Source of the DNA: Butyricimonas sp. Marseille-P3923 | GTDB taxonomy: Bacteria > Bacteroidota > Bacteroidia > Bacteroidales > Marinifilaceae | Direction: 5' to 3' | NCBI RefSeq assembly: GCF_900184685.1 | Contig: NZ_FXXL01000007.1 | Span: 1,674,001-1,738,000, forward strand | DNA: 64,000 nucleotides | Made by a program: the position numbers and the translations under genes | In this document: in pieces, positions 21,019-29,571 of the stretch | How the letters are laid out: each line of letters opens with the position of its first letter | How positions within the stretch are numbered: position 1 is the stretch's first letter | The notes under the pieces: model-generated | What the model saw: only the letters and a program-made list of their open reading frames with translations | What the model was told of the DNA's origin: nothing | Databases searched by the model: none

Positions 21019-21026
21019 TATCTTCG
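21019..21026 (+). promoter_or_regulatory. Near-consensus -7 box upstream of the RhuM gene
   Basis: TATCTTCG matches TAnnTTTG in all but one position and lies 18 nt before the ATG at 21045. No convincing -33 TTTG was found. Confidence 0.35.
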
Positions 21027-21044
21027 CTCGTCAAATCAAGAAAT

Positions 21045-22073
21045 ATGAGCAAAAAACTCCAAATACATAATAGTACTGCCGAATTTCTTATCTTTCAATT
21101 AGAAAGCAAGGAAGAAGGAATCGAAGTATTATATCAAGATGAAACTCTTTGGCTCACGCAGGATGCTATAGCACTCCTATTTGATAAAGGTCGTTCAACA
21201 ATAGCCGAGCACCTGCAAAATATTTTTCAAAGTCAAGAGTTGCAAGAAGACTCAGTTTGTCGGAAATTCCGACGAACTGCCACAGATGGCAAAGACTATG
21301 CTACCAAGTATTATAATTTGGACGCAGTAATATCAATCGGCTATCGCACAAACTCGGTACGAGCCACTCAATTCCGTCAGTGGTGTACATATGTACTTCG
21401 TCAATTTGCCATTCGAGGCTACGTGATTGACAAAAAGCGGATGGAGAACGGTACATTCATCAACGAGGACTATTTCGAGCATTTGCTTGCCGAAATTAGG
21501 GAAATTCGATTAAGCGAACGCCGTTTCTATCAAAAAATGACTGATATATACGCTACAAGCATTGATTACAACCGAGATGCACCGACAACACGAATGTTCT
21601 TTAAAAAAGTGCAGAACAAGATGCACTACGCTATTCATGGACATACTGCTGCAGAACTAATAGTTGAGCGAGCCAATGCAGAAAAAGAGCACATGGGACT
21701 TACCACATGGGAAAAGGCGCCTGACGGTAAGATTGTAAGAACGGATGTGGCTATTGCCAAGAACTACCTTAAAGCGGATGAATTAGAGTCGATGGGACGC
21801 ATCGTCAACGCTTTCCTTGATTTGGCTGAAGATAGAGCAAAACGGCATATTCCCATGACTATGGAGGATTGGTCTACTAGAATAGATAAATTTTTGGATA
21901 GTGATGACCGCCCGATATTGACTGATACAGGAAAAATATCGGCAGAACAAGCCAAACTATACGCAGAAAGTGAGTTTGAAAAATACCGTATCATTCAAGA
22001 CCGATTATTTCAATCCGATTTTGATAAATACAATACAGATAATCTGCTTGATTTTAATTGTGAAGAAAAATAA
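21045..22073 (+). CDS. RhuM family protein (virulence-associated annotation)
   Basis: The 342-residue protein matches the RhuM family. The N-terminal winged-helix-like part has ETLWLTQDAIALLFDKGRST and an invariant HLQNIF.S.EL..DSVCRKFRRTATDGK stretch; YYNLDAVISIGYRTNS..ATQFR.W follows, and the C-terminal half has MFFKKVQNKMHYAIHGHTAAELI. RhuM was named from a Salmonella pathogenicity island. Its biochemical activity is not established, and homologues are common passengers of mobile islands. Here it splits the hydrogenase-associated genes from the hydABC operon and is more AT-rich than its neighbours, which points to an acquired gene. No toxin partner or integrase lies next to it. Confidence 0.9.
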   Translation: MSKKLQIHNSTAEFLIFQLESKEEGIEVLYQDETLWLTQDAIALLFDKGRSTIAEHLQNIFQSQELQEDSVCRKFRRTATDGKDYATKYYNLDAVISIGYRTNSVRATQFRQWCTYVLRQFAIRGYVIDKKRMENGTFINEDYFEHLLAEIREIRLSERRFYQKMTDIYATSIDYNRDAPTTRMFFKKVQNKMHYAIHGHTAAELIVERANAEKEHMGLTTWEKAPDGKIVRTDVAIAKNYLKADELESMGRIVNAFLDLAEDRAKRHIPMTMEDWSTRIDKFLDSDDRPILTDTGKISAEQAKLYAESEFEKYRIIQDRLFQSDFDKYNTDNLLDFNCEEK

Positions 22074-22152
22074 TAATGAGGAGATAATTAAAGTTTGAAG
22101 AATTACTTCACCTTTATAGGTTAAATAAAGACAATTTTGAAATACCGAGATT

Positions 22153-22950
22153 ATGTTCGTAGAATCCATGACCGCTGAAGAAATCATCAAGGAAACCAGA
22201 CGGGACCTTGCGCTCCTTGAAAACTACAAGGAAAAAATATACCAACTCCACCGCCGGGATTTCCTTTTGGCTAAAAAATATCCCGTGACATTCCAGCATG
22301 AATGGGTATCGCCCGCCACACGCAACAAATGGCGCGTCACGATCACTTGTCACAGCAAAAAGACACGGGAAGCCCCCGAAATATACCACTACTCCCCTTA
22401 CGTGACATCCCGGGGAGTCGGCGTCATTTTTCCTTTTTACGATCTGGATACCGAAGACTGGGCATTCAGCAGATTCACCGGACATTTTTTCAGCCGCTAC
22501 CGCAACCGTTATTTGATACCCAACAATCTATGCACGCCCGGTATGGATGTCATTGATTATTTCATCAAAGATAACATATCCTTTTCTTTATCTGAAAAAA
22601 AGAAAGAAGACAATAGCTTCACTTGTTGCCTGAAAGACGGTATCGCTCTTGGTATTTTTGACTCAATTCTCACGGTTTTCCGCACGTTCGTGTCACACGA
22701 CATGCTCTTTAGAATACAGAAACGCTCCCTGCAATCCAGTATCGAATATCAAAAAACACTGGACGATTTCCTCACGAACAAACTTCCCAATTCCTACAAG
22801 CAATACTGCCTGCAAGGACGAGTAGGACGGGTTGCAGGTCCCGAACCCATACCCCATCTATCCTTGGACGACGTGAAAGACCTCCTGAAAGATAAACCCA
22901 AAATACCGTTGTTCTCTCCACTCACGGGAAAAATCGAGTTCGAGGACTAA
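22153..22950 (+). CDS. Hypothetical protein, unknown family
   Basis: The 265-residue protein is soluble, with no signal peptide or membrane segment. I recognise no family. Visible features are an N-terminal charged helix (TAEEIIKETRRDLALLENYK), a strand-rich middle (VTFQHEWVSPATRNKWRVTITC), a FSRFTGHFFSRYRNRY segment rich in aromatic and basic residues, and a C-terminal helix rich in Lys. It is 79 bp downstream of the RhuM gene on the same strand. Base composition resembles the surrounding core genes, not RhuM. It may belong to the same inserted block between the two halves of the hydrogenase region. No function is proposed. Confidence 0.7.
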   Translation: MFVESMTAEEIIKETRRDLALLENYKEKIYQLHRRDFLLAKKYPVTFQHEWVSPATRNKWRVTITCHSKKTREAPEIYHYSPYVTSRGVGVIFPFYDLDTEDWAFSRFTGHFFSRYRNRYLIPNNLCTPGMDVIDYFIKDNISFSLSEKKKEDNSFTCCLKDGIALGIFDSILTVFRTFVSHDMLFRIQKRSLQSSIEYQKTLDDFLTNKLPNSYKQYCLQGRVGRVAGPEPIPHLSLDDVKDLLKDKPKIPLFSPLTGKIEFED

Positions 22951-23541
22951 GGAAAGGGTTTATAAAGTCCGCGGATACCGCGGTGCTTCGTTCACGGCAG
23001 CAAAGCTACCGAAGAAACAGTACACGTGCAGGTTTTCCCGAGTTCTTTTCCCCGTGCATCCCTAGGGATATTCTAAGGTATCTTAGATTGCAATTAATTG
23101 ATTATTATATTATTATCATACTATTATTCTATTAATATATGATAACAATAGAATGACAAGGAGTGTAACCACTGGGAATCAATAGGATATACATGGGGAA
23201 AACTTTATTGTACGCAAACTTTTTTATAGTCGCCTTCGGCGAGTTGCAGGTTACAGGTTGCATTTGCCTTCTGCAAGTTACAGGTTGCTTTTCTTGCGTT
23301 GTAGACTGTATTCAATATTCACAATCCGCTTAAGCGTAACACCCTCTCAATATGAACTTAAACCCCTCAAAAAACATCTCAAAAAACGAACGTTTAATTA
23401 GAGTACAAATATAGGCAATAAATCCAATATGTAAAGAAAGCAGGTTTGATTTTAAGAAATTAAATATCAATATACATAGCTATATAGCCCGCTCTTCGAC
23501 TTCGGGGATAAAAAACGACGTATTAAACGTTCATTTTTTGA
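22951..23541. other. Gene-free region with AT-rich core and dispersed repeat
   Basis: About 590 bp without a gene. A moderately GC-rich start is followed by a very AT-rich run near 23085-23160 (ATTATTATC-type), then the repeat at 23229-23290. The stretch 23395-23541 is again AT-rich and probably carries the promoter of the receiver gene, though I could not assign one. Confidence 0.5.
23229..23290. repeat. Dispersed repeat with GCCTTCGGC stem, copy 1
   Basis: The element starts with GTCGCCTTCGGCGAG and continues with two ACAGGTTGC words about 38 bp apart. Its reverse complement closely matches 29500-29556, and part of it matches 13914-13944. The GCC-TTC-GGC core would form a tight tetraloop-like hairpin. 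Confidence 0.75.
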
Positions 23542-23952
23542 ATGTTCAAAACAAACCGAATGAACAGTAATAACGATAGAGTTGAAACATCAAAAAGCAA
23601 AACGATACTCGTTGCCGAGGACAACGAGAGTAATTTCCTTTTGGTCTTCACGGTGCTAAAAAAAGACTACTCTATCATCCGGGCACATAACGGCGTGGAA
23701 GCCATTGACAAATTCAAATCAGAAAGCCCGGATATTATTCTGATGGATATCAAAATGCCCGAAATGGACGGACTGACCGCCACCAGAAAAATCCGGGAAT
23801 ACGACACCCGAATCCCGATCATTGCCCTTAGCGCTTTCGCTTTTGAAACCGACAAACAAGAAGCCATATCAGCCGGATGTAATGATTATATCACGAAACC
23901 CGTGGACTTCAATTTACTGAGAGCAACACTTAAACGACACCAGACGGAATAA
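23542..23952 (+). CDS. Single-domain response regulator (receiver only)
   Basis: The 136-residue protein is one receiver domain after about 20 poorly conserved residues; Met7 (23560) is an alternative start. It has acidic residues ED after strand 1 (VAEDNE), the phospho-acceptor Asp in ILMDIKMPEMDG, a Ser/Thr switch (ALSA) and Lys in ITKPVD. No output domain follows. It resembles the receiver of hybrid kinases. It stands alone, 590 bp from its upstream neighbour and 259 bp before the HATPase gene. It could be a shuttle for the hybrid kinase at 29572-30720 or another kinase; the partner is not identified. Confidence 0.9.
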   Translation: MFKTNRMNSNNDRVETSKSKTILVAEDNESNFLLVFTVLKKDYSIIRAHNGVEAIDKFKSESPDIILMDIKMPEMDGLTATRKIREYDTRIPIIALSAFAFETDKQEAISAGCNDYITKPVDFNLLRATLKRHQTE

Positions 23953-24098
23953 TTATACCCCGCCATTCATATCATTGTTTTCCAACGCAAAGCTAAAAAC
24001 ATTCAGGGCACAACAATTAAGGAATAAATTCTTCATTAGAAGCAATCTATATTATTACAAGTTAAGGATAAAATGCTTGTTTCTATTAATAATTTAAT

Positions 24099-24106
24099 TA
24101 TATTTG
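24099..24106 (+). promoter_or_regulatory. Promoter -7 box of the hydABC operon
   Basis: TATATTTG is an exact TAnnTTTG match about 105 nt upstream of the HATPase gene. A partial -33 match (TTGT) lies near 24077. The leader of about 100 nt is AT-rich. Confidence 0.5.
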
Positions 24107-24211
24107 AAGCGATTTTTCTCGCGATTGAAACTAAACGAGAGAAAAAAAGAAAAATTTATAAGAGCGTGCGAATCTTATTCAAGAAAAAAAGTGTAAATTA
24201 ACAGGTGTGGA

Positions 24212-24760
24212 ATGCAAACGTTATCGGACCATATCCTAGATATCGCCCAGAATTCAATACGAGCCAATGCCTCTCGTGTCGAAATCAGCTTGCAAGAGAA
24301 ACCAAGTACGGATTCTCTTGTATTCACCATTCATGATAACGGACGCGGGATGGACGAAACCACGCTGGCAAAAGTAACCGACCCTTTTTTCACGAGCAGA
24401 ACGGTACGCAAAGTGGGACTCGGCATACCCTTGTTGAAACAAAATGCCGAAGCAACGGGAGGGACACTGAAAATAGAATCAAAGGAAGGAGTGGGCACGA
24501 CACTGGAAGCCAGTTTCTCTCTCTCGCACTGGGATCGTCCGCCAATGGGCGACGTGGCAGGTTCCATCGTGATACTTGTCTCGGCAAACCCCGACATTGA
24601 ATTTATCTACCGTCACATCACGGAGAAAGGAGATTACACTTTTGACACGGAAGAAGTAAAAGAAATCATGGAAGGAGTACCCATTAACGATCCTGAAATC
24701 GTTATGGCTCTGCGCCAGATGATACGGGAAAATATAAAAGAAATAACACAAACAACATAA
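24212..24760 (+). CDS. HATPase (GHKL) protein of the hydrogenase operon
   Basis: The 182-residue protein is a histidine-kinase-like ATPase domain without a phospho-acceptor domain: N-box HILDIAQNSIRANASRVEI, G1 IHDNGRGMD, F-box TDPFFTSR, and G2 VGLGIPLLKQNAEATGG. About 60 residues of unknown type follow. A ribosome-binding site (AGGTG) precedes the ATG. It is the first gene of the operon ending with hydC; the same order (HATPase, 2Fe-2S protein, hydB, hydA, hydC) is known from other anaerobes. It is distinct from the RsbW-like protein at 17919-18332. It may link redox state to regulation, but its role is not established. Confidence 0.9.
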   Translation: MQTLSDHILDIAQNSIRANASRVEISLQEKPSTDSLVFTIHDNGRGMDETTLAKVTDPFFTSRTVRKVGLGIPLLKQNAEATGGTLKIESKEGVGTTLEASFSLSHWDRPPMGDVAGSIVILVSANPDIEFIYRHITEKGDYTFDTEEVKEIMEGVPINDPEIVMALRQMIRENIKEITQTT

Positions 24761-24786
24761 GACAAAATAACCTTAATCATTTAATA

Positions 24787-25185
24787 ATGGAAAAAATTAA
24801 ATCACTTGCAGACCTCAAACGTATTAAGGAAAACGTGCAGACGAAGATCGACCTTCGCGAGAAGAGCGAACAGGTAGAGAACTTGGTTCAGATAAAAGTA
24901 GCCATGGCAACTTGCGGTATCGCCGCGGGTAGTAAGGAAACCATGAATTATTTCATCGAGAACCTCGAGAAGAACGGGATCACTGCCGTTGTCACCCAAA
25001 CGGGATGCATGGGATACTGCTACGCGGAACCGACAGTTGAGATTACCAAGCCGGGAAAAGACCCGATCGTTTTCGGTCACGTCACCACGGAAAGAGCGGA
25101 AGAAATCATTCAAAAGTATTTAAAGAATGACGAGTTGGTGGCTGACATCATTCCGGTTAATTTTGATACAATCAAAGACAGATAA
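24787..25185 (+). CDS. Thioredoxin-like [2Fe-2S] ferredoxin of the hydrogenase operon
   Basis: The 132-residue protein has an N-terminal helix (DLKRIKENVQTKIDLREK) and then a thioredoxin-like ferredoxin fold with VAMATCGIAAGSKET and TQTGCMGYCYAEP. Three of the four cysteines normally expected are clearly positioned (one in CGIAAG, two in CMGYC); the first pair has only one Cys, as is common in this subfamily. It probably carries a [2Fe-2S] cluster and passes electrons to or from HydB. It sits 26 bp after the HATPase gene and 27 bp before hydB. Confidence 0.88.
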   Translation: MEKIKSLADLKRIKENVQTKIDLREKSEQVENLVQIKVAMATCGIAAGSKETMNYFIENLEKNGITAVVTQTGCMGYCYAEPTVEITKPGKDPIVFGHVTTERAEEIIQKYLKNDELVADIIPVNFDTIKDR

Positions 25186-25212
25186 AAACAACTAATCAAA
25201 ACCCGAATATCT

Positions 25213-27003
25213 ATGAGTTATAAAATGCATGTCCTCGTTTGTGGTGGAACAGGATGTAGAGCATCTGCCAGCCAACAGATCATTACCCGGCTGGAAGAAA
25301 GTTTAAGAGAGAAAAACTTGGACGACGAAGTTCAAGTGATCGCTACCGGTTGTTTCGGTTTCTGCGAGAAAGGGCCGATCGTGAAAATCATGCCGGACAA
25401 CACTTTCTACGTTCAAGTGAAACCGGAGGACGCCGAGGAGATCGTAAACGAACACGTGATCAAAGGAAGAAAAGTAGAGAGATTATTATACAAGGACCCG
25501 GAAAAGAAAGAAGCCGTGAGCGACTCCAAGCACATGGGATTCTACAAAAAACAACTCCGGATTGCTTTACGCAACTGCGGATTCATCAATCCCGAAAACA
25601 TCGAGGAATACATCGCGCGTGACGGGTACTCCGCCCTCGCGAAATGTATCACCGAACTGAAACCGGAAGAGGTAATCCAAGAAATCAAACTGTCCGGCTT
25701 GCGCGGTCGCGGCGGCGGCGGTTTCCCGACAGGATTGAAATGGGAATTTGCCAGCAAATACCCGGCTGACCAAAAATACGTGGTTTGTAACGCCGACGAA
25801 GGTGACCCGGGCGCTTTCATGGACCGTTCCATCATGGAAGGTGACCCCCACTCCGTTATCGAGGCAATGGCTATCTGCGGGTACAGTATCGGGGCTACCA
25901 AAGGTTTGGTATACATCCGCGCCGAATACCCGCTTGCTATCCAACGTTTGAAAATCGCTATCCAGCAAGCTAAAGAATACGGGCTGTTAGGAGAAAGTAT
26001 CTTCGGTACCGATTTCTCCTTCGAAATAGAATTACGCTACGGCGCGGGAGCATTCGTGTGCGGGGAGGAAACCGCGTTAATCCACTCCATGGAAGGACAC
26101 CGCGGGGAACCGACCATGAAACCGCCCTTCCCGGCTGAATCCGGTTATTTGAATCGCCCGACCAACGTGAACAACGTGGAGACTTTGGCGAACATCCCGG
26201 CTATCATCATGAAGGGAGCCAACTGGTTCAACAAAATCGGAACGGAGCGTTCCAAGGGTACGAAAGTATTCGCCCTCGCCGGAAAAATCAATAACGTGGG
26301 ACTTATCGAAGTACCCATGGGAACCACTTTACGCGAAGTGATCTACGAGATCGGCGGCGGTATCAAGAACGGCAAGAAATTCAAAGCCGTACAAACAGGG
26401 GGGCCTTCCGGCGGTTGCTTGACCGAGAAACACCTCGACGTGCCGATTGATTTCGACAACTTGCTGGCTTCCGGCTCCATGATGGGATCAGGTGGTATGA
26501 TCGTCATGGACGAAGACGACTGTATGGTATCCGTGTCCAAATTTTACCTTGAATTCACGGTAGAGGAATCCTGCGGAAAATGTACGCCCTGCCGTGTAGG
26601 AAACAAACGCCTTCACGAGATACTGGATAAAATAACCCAAGGCAAAGGCACGATGGAAGATATCGACACGCTGAAAAACCTCAGCCGCGTGATCAAGGAT
26701 ACAGCCCTTTGCGGGTTGGGACAAACATCCCCGAACCCGGTACTGTCTACCCTTGATAATTTCTACGACGAATATCTGGCACACATCAAAGACAAGAAAT
26801 GCCCGGCAGGACAATGTAAGGCATTATTGATGTACCATATCGATCCGGAACTGTGTATCGGTTGCGGGTTGTGTGCACGCAATTGTCCCGTTGACGCTAT
26901 CGTGGGAGAACGGAAAGAAGTGCATTTCATCAACACGGCAAAATGTATCAAGTGTGGTGCTTGTATGGAGAAATGCAAGTTCAAAGCAGTTAGCACGAGA
27001 TAA
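25213..27003 (+). CDS. hydB: HydB, NADH-binding flavoprotein subunit of [FeFe]-hydrogenase
   Basis: The 596-residue protein corresponds to NuoF with extra domains. The N-terminal thioredoxin-like [2Fe-2S] domain has CGGTGC and ATGCFGFC. The NADH/FMN domain has GLRGRGGGGFPTGLKWEF and VCNADEGDPGAFMDR. SLBB and the N3-type site follow (ESCGKCTPCRVG). Two C-terminal ferredoxin sites close it (CIGCGLCARNCP and CIKCGACMEKC). This is the layout of HydB in trimeric, NAD-linked, often electron-bifurcating [FeFe]-hydrogenases. It should oxidise or reduce NAD(H) and share electrons with HydA and ferredoxin. Bifurcation itself is inferred. All cofactor motifs are intact. Confidence 0.96.
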   Translation: MSYKMHVLVCGGTGCRASASQQIITRLEESLREKNLDDEVQVIATGCFGFCEKGPIVKIMPDNTFYVQVKPEDAEEIVNEHVIKGRKVERLLYKDPEKKEAVSDSKHMGFYKKQLRIALRNCGFINPENIEEYIARDGYSALAKCITELKPEEVIQEIKLSGLRGRGGGGFPTGLKWEFASKYPADQKYVVCNADEGDPGAFMDRSIMEGDPHSVIEAMAICGYSIGATKGLVYIRAEYPLAIQRLKIAIQQAKEYGLLGESIFGTDFSFEIELRYGAGAFVCGEETALIHSMEGHRGEPTMKPPFPAESGYLNRPTNVNNVETLANIPAIIMKGANWFNKIGTERSKGTKVFALAGKINNVGLIEVPMGTTLREVIYEIGGGIKNGKKFKAVQTGGPSGGCLTEKHLDVPIDFDNLLASGSMMGSGGMIVMDEDDCMVSVSKFYLEFTVEESCGKCTPCRVGNKRLHEILDKITQGKGTMEDIDTLKNLSRVIKDTALCGLGQTSPNPVLSTLDNFYDEYLAHIKDKKCPAGQCKALLMYHIDPELCIGCGLCARNCPVDAIVGERKEVHFINTAKCIKCGACMEKCKFKAVSTR

Positions 27004-27069
27004 TTGAAAATTGAGAATTAAAAATTGAAAATTGCTTAGGCAACCTGCTAAGCTAAGGAGATTTTAAAG

Positions 27070-28842
27070 ATGGAAAATAATATAACACTAAAAATAGATA
27101 ACCGAGAAATCAGCGTTCCCAAGGGAACCACGATTCTTGAGGCAGCCCGGGAACTGGGTATCGACATCCCCACCCTTTGCTACATGAACCTGAAAGATTT
27201 GTGCATCAAGAACGCCCCGGCATCTTGCCGTATCTGCGTGGTCGAGGTGGAAGGCAGAAAAAATCTTGCCCCCTCTTGCGCCACCCGGTGCGAGAACAAT
27301 ATGGTGGTACGTACCAACACCATGCGCGTGTTGAACGCCCGTAGAACCGTACTCGAACTGATGCTGTCGGATCACCCGTCAGACTGTTTGGTCTGCGCCA
27401 AATCAGGCAATTGCGAATTACAGGACACGGCCATCAAATTAGGTATCCGTGAAATTCCGTTCGCCGGCGAGAAATCAGAATTCAAAGTGGATTTGTCACC
27501 CTCCATCCGCCGGGATGCGACCAAATGTATCTACTGCCGCCGTTGCGAAATGATGTGCAACGACGTGCAGACAGTCGGTGCGTTAGGCGCCGTGAACCGC
27601 GGGTTCGCCTCCGTGGTAATGCCCGCGTTCGATGACGCGTTGATAGACTCGGAATGTACATTCTGCGGCCAGTGCGTTGCCGTGTGCCCGGTAGGTGCCT
27701 TGACCGAATTGTCACACACCAATCGCCTGATCAACGATCTGGCTAACCCGGAAAAAACCGTAATCGTGCAAACGGCTCCCGCCGTTCGTGCCGCCTTGGG
27801 TGAAGAGTTCGGTTTGGCAGCCGGAACATCCGTTACCGGAAAAATGGTTGCCGCTTTACGCAAACTGGGTTTTGCCAAAGTATTCGACACAGACTTCGCT
27901 GCCGACTTGACCATCATGGAAGAAGGAACCGAATTGTTAGGACGTCTGAACGCATTCCTGAATGGCGACAAAGAAGTGAAATTACCGATAATCACGTCAT
28001 GCTGCCCGGGTTGGGTGAACTTCTTCGAGAAACAATTCCCCGATTTGCTGGACAGACCGTCAAGCGCACGTTCCCCGCAACAAATGTTCGGGGCGATAGC
28101 CAAAACTTACTGGGCTGAAAAAATGGGTATCAAACGCGAGAACTTGATCGTGGTATCCGTGATGCCTTGCCTCGCGAAGAAATTCGAGAGCGAGCGTGAC
28201 GAGTTCAAGACAGACGGTGACCCGGATGTAAATTACTCCATCTCCACGCGCGAATTGGCAGCCTTAATCAAAGAAACGAACATCAACTTCATGCAGCTGG
28301 AAGACGAAGACTTCGACGCGCCGTTAGGTGAATCCACGGGAGCCGCTGTTATCTTCGGCGCCTCGGGTGGCGTGATGGAAGCCGCCCTGCGTACCGCTTA
28401 CGAAATCCAAACGGGTAAAACGTTGGAGAACGTGAACTTCGAAGGCGTGCGGGGTATCGAGAACTTGAAGGAAGCAACCATCGATGTGGACGGATTCGAA
28501 TTGAAAGTCGCCGTGGCTCACAGCTTGGGCACAGCACGCAAATTGATGAATGACCTGCGCGCAGGTAAATCACCGTACCACGCGATCGAAGTGATGGCTT
28601 GCCCCGGCGGATGTATCGGTGGTGGCGGTCAACCGTTCCATCACGGGGATTCTGCCCGTATCATGGCCCGTTCCAAAGCTCTTTACACAGAAGACTCGGA
28701 AAAAAGCTTCAGAAAGTCGCACCAGAACCCGTACATCATCTCGTTGTACGAAGAATTCTTGGGCAAACCCATGAGCGAGAGAGCACACCATTTATTGCAC
28801 ACGTGCTATTTCAACAGAGGAAAAGAGATTATTGAACAATAA
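27070..28842 (+). CDS. hydA: HydA, catalytic [FeFe]-hydrogenase subunit
   Basis: The 590-residue protein has an N-terminal [2Fe-2S] domain (Cys37, 45, 53, 56, 70 available), a His-Cys3 cluster (His102, Cys106, 109, 115) and two [4Fe-4S] sites (Cys153/156/159/163 and 196/199/202/206). The complete H-cluster follows: TSCCPGW (309-315), MPCLAKKFE (365-373) and MACPGGCIGGGGQP (509-522). The proton-relay Cys311 and Glu373 are present, so it should evolve or oxidise H2, unlike the H-cluster-like protein at 18524-19867. The HydEFG maturases are not in this window. hydC follows after 18 bp. Confidence 0.97.
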   Translation: MENNITLKIDNREISVPKGTTILEAARELGIDIPTLCYMNLKDLCIKNAPASCRICVVEVEGRKNLAPSCATRCENNMVVRTNTMRVLNARRTVLELMLSDHPSDCLVCAKSGNCELQDTAIKLGIREIPFAGEKSEFKVDLSPSIRRDATKCIYCRRCEMMCNDVQTVGALGAVNRGFASVVMPAFDDALIDSECTFCGQCVAVCPVGALTELSHTNRLINDLANPEKTVIVQTAPAVRAALGEEFGLAAGTSVTGKMVAALRKLGFAKVFDTDFAADLTIMEEGTELLGRLNAFLNGDKEVKLPIITSCCPGWVNFFEKQFPDLLDRPSSARSPQQMFGAIAKTYWAEKMGIKRENLIVVSVMPCLAKKFESERDEFKTDGDPDVNYSISTRELAALIKETNINFMQLEDEDFDAPLGESTGAAVIFGASGGVMEAALRTAYEIQTGKTLENVNFEGVRGIENLKEATIDVDGFELKVAVAHSLGTARKLMNDLRAGKSPYHAIEVMACPGGCIGGGGQPFHHGDSARIMARSKALYTEDSEKSFRKSHQNPYIISLYEEFLGKPMSERAHHLLHTCYFNRGKEIIEQ

Positions 28843-28860
28843 TTATTCGGAAATATCATT

Positions 28861-29337
28861 ATGACACAAATATCATTAGCAAAGTGCAAAGTTGACCAGC
28901 TGGTAAAACTGTGTGAAGAGTTCGGAAACCAAGAGGGCGAATTGATCAACGTCTTGCACAAAGCGCAGGAACTGGTCGGTTACCTTCCCAGAGAAGTACA
29001 GGAAGTTATCGCGCGTCAACTAAATATACCCGTTTCAAAAGTGTACGGGGTCGTGACCTTCTATTCTTTCTTCACCATGACTCCGAAAGGGGAACACCCG
29101 ATTTCCGTATGCATGGGAACAGCCTGCTACGTGCGGGGTGCGGAGAAAGTACTGGATGAATTCAAACGAGTTCTGAAAATCAACGTCGGGGAAACTACCG
29201 CCGACGGGAAATTCTCTCTCACCAGTTTACGCTGCGTGGGAGCTTGCGGACTTGCCCCGGTTGTATTGATCGGAGAAAAAGTGTACGGTCGGGTAACTCC
29301 CGGAGAAGTCGAGAAAATTCTAAAAGAATTTGAATAA
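28861..29337 (+). CDS. hydC: HydC, NuoE-like [2Fe-2S] subunit
   Basis: The 158-residue protein is a NuoE-type thioredoxin-like ferredoxin. The N-terminal helical part has AQELVGYLPREVQEVIARQLNIPVSKVYGVVTFYSFF. Cluster ligands are in CMGTACYVRG (two Cys) and LRCVGACGLAP (two Cys), giving four. It should form the small subunit that connects HydB to the electron circuit. It is the last gene of the operon and is followed by a strong terminator 3 bp downstream. Confidence 0.96.
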   Translation: MTQISLAKCKVDQLVKLCEEFGNQEGELINVLHKAQELVGYLPREVQEVIARQLNIPVSKVYGVVTFYSFFTMTPKGEHPISVCMGTACYVRGAEKVLDEFKRVLKINVGETTADGKFSLTSLRCVGACGLAPVVLIGEKVYGRVTPGEVEKILKEFE

Positions 29338-29340
29338 AGT

Positions 29341-29376
29341 AAAGGGGCGGTCAGTGTGATCGCCCCTTTATTATTT
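29341..29376 (+). terminator. Rho-independent terminator of the hydABC operon
   Basis: AAAGGGGCG (29341-29349) pairs exactly with CGCCCCTTT (29361-29369) around an 11-nt loop and is followed by a T-rich tail (ATTATTTTT). Confidence 0.93.
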
Positions 29377-29424
29377 TTATACAGTTTATTAATTTTAGAT
29401 TGAACGATTTTAGATTTTAGATTG

Positions 29425-29472
29425 AACTCCTCCGTCAGCTTTGCTGCCACCTCCTCTATAAACAGAGGAGGA
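29425..29472. repeat. Dispersed hairpin repeat, copy 2
   Basis: Same 48-bp element as at 18363-18410 (45 of 48 identical), with the CCTCCTCT/AGAGGAGG stem at 29450-29471. It lies between the hydC terminator and the 3' end of the convergent kinase gene, and is preceded by TTTTAGATT-type AT-rich repeats. Confidence 0.85.
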
Positions 29473-29499
29473 ACTAAAATACAGTCTTGAACGCTAGAG

Positions 29500-29556
29500 A
29501 AGCAACTTGCCGAAGGCAAATGCAACCTGTAACCTCTGCAACTCGCCGAAGGCGAC
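29500..29556. repeat. Dispersed repeat with GCCGAAGGC stem, copy 2
   Basis: It contains two GCCGAAGGC cores and GCAACCTGTAACCT between them. The reverse complement matches 23229-23290 closely. It sits just downstream of the hybrid kinase gene stop codon. Confidence 0.75.
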
Positions 29557-29571
29557 TAAACCGTGGTAAAA

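Noticed and set aside
22951-23541. tRNA or attachment site in the gap after the RhuM-containing block
   Set aside because: No cloverleaf or direct repeat pair was found; the only repeats are the dispersed modules.
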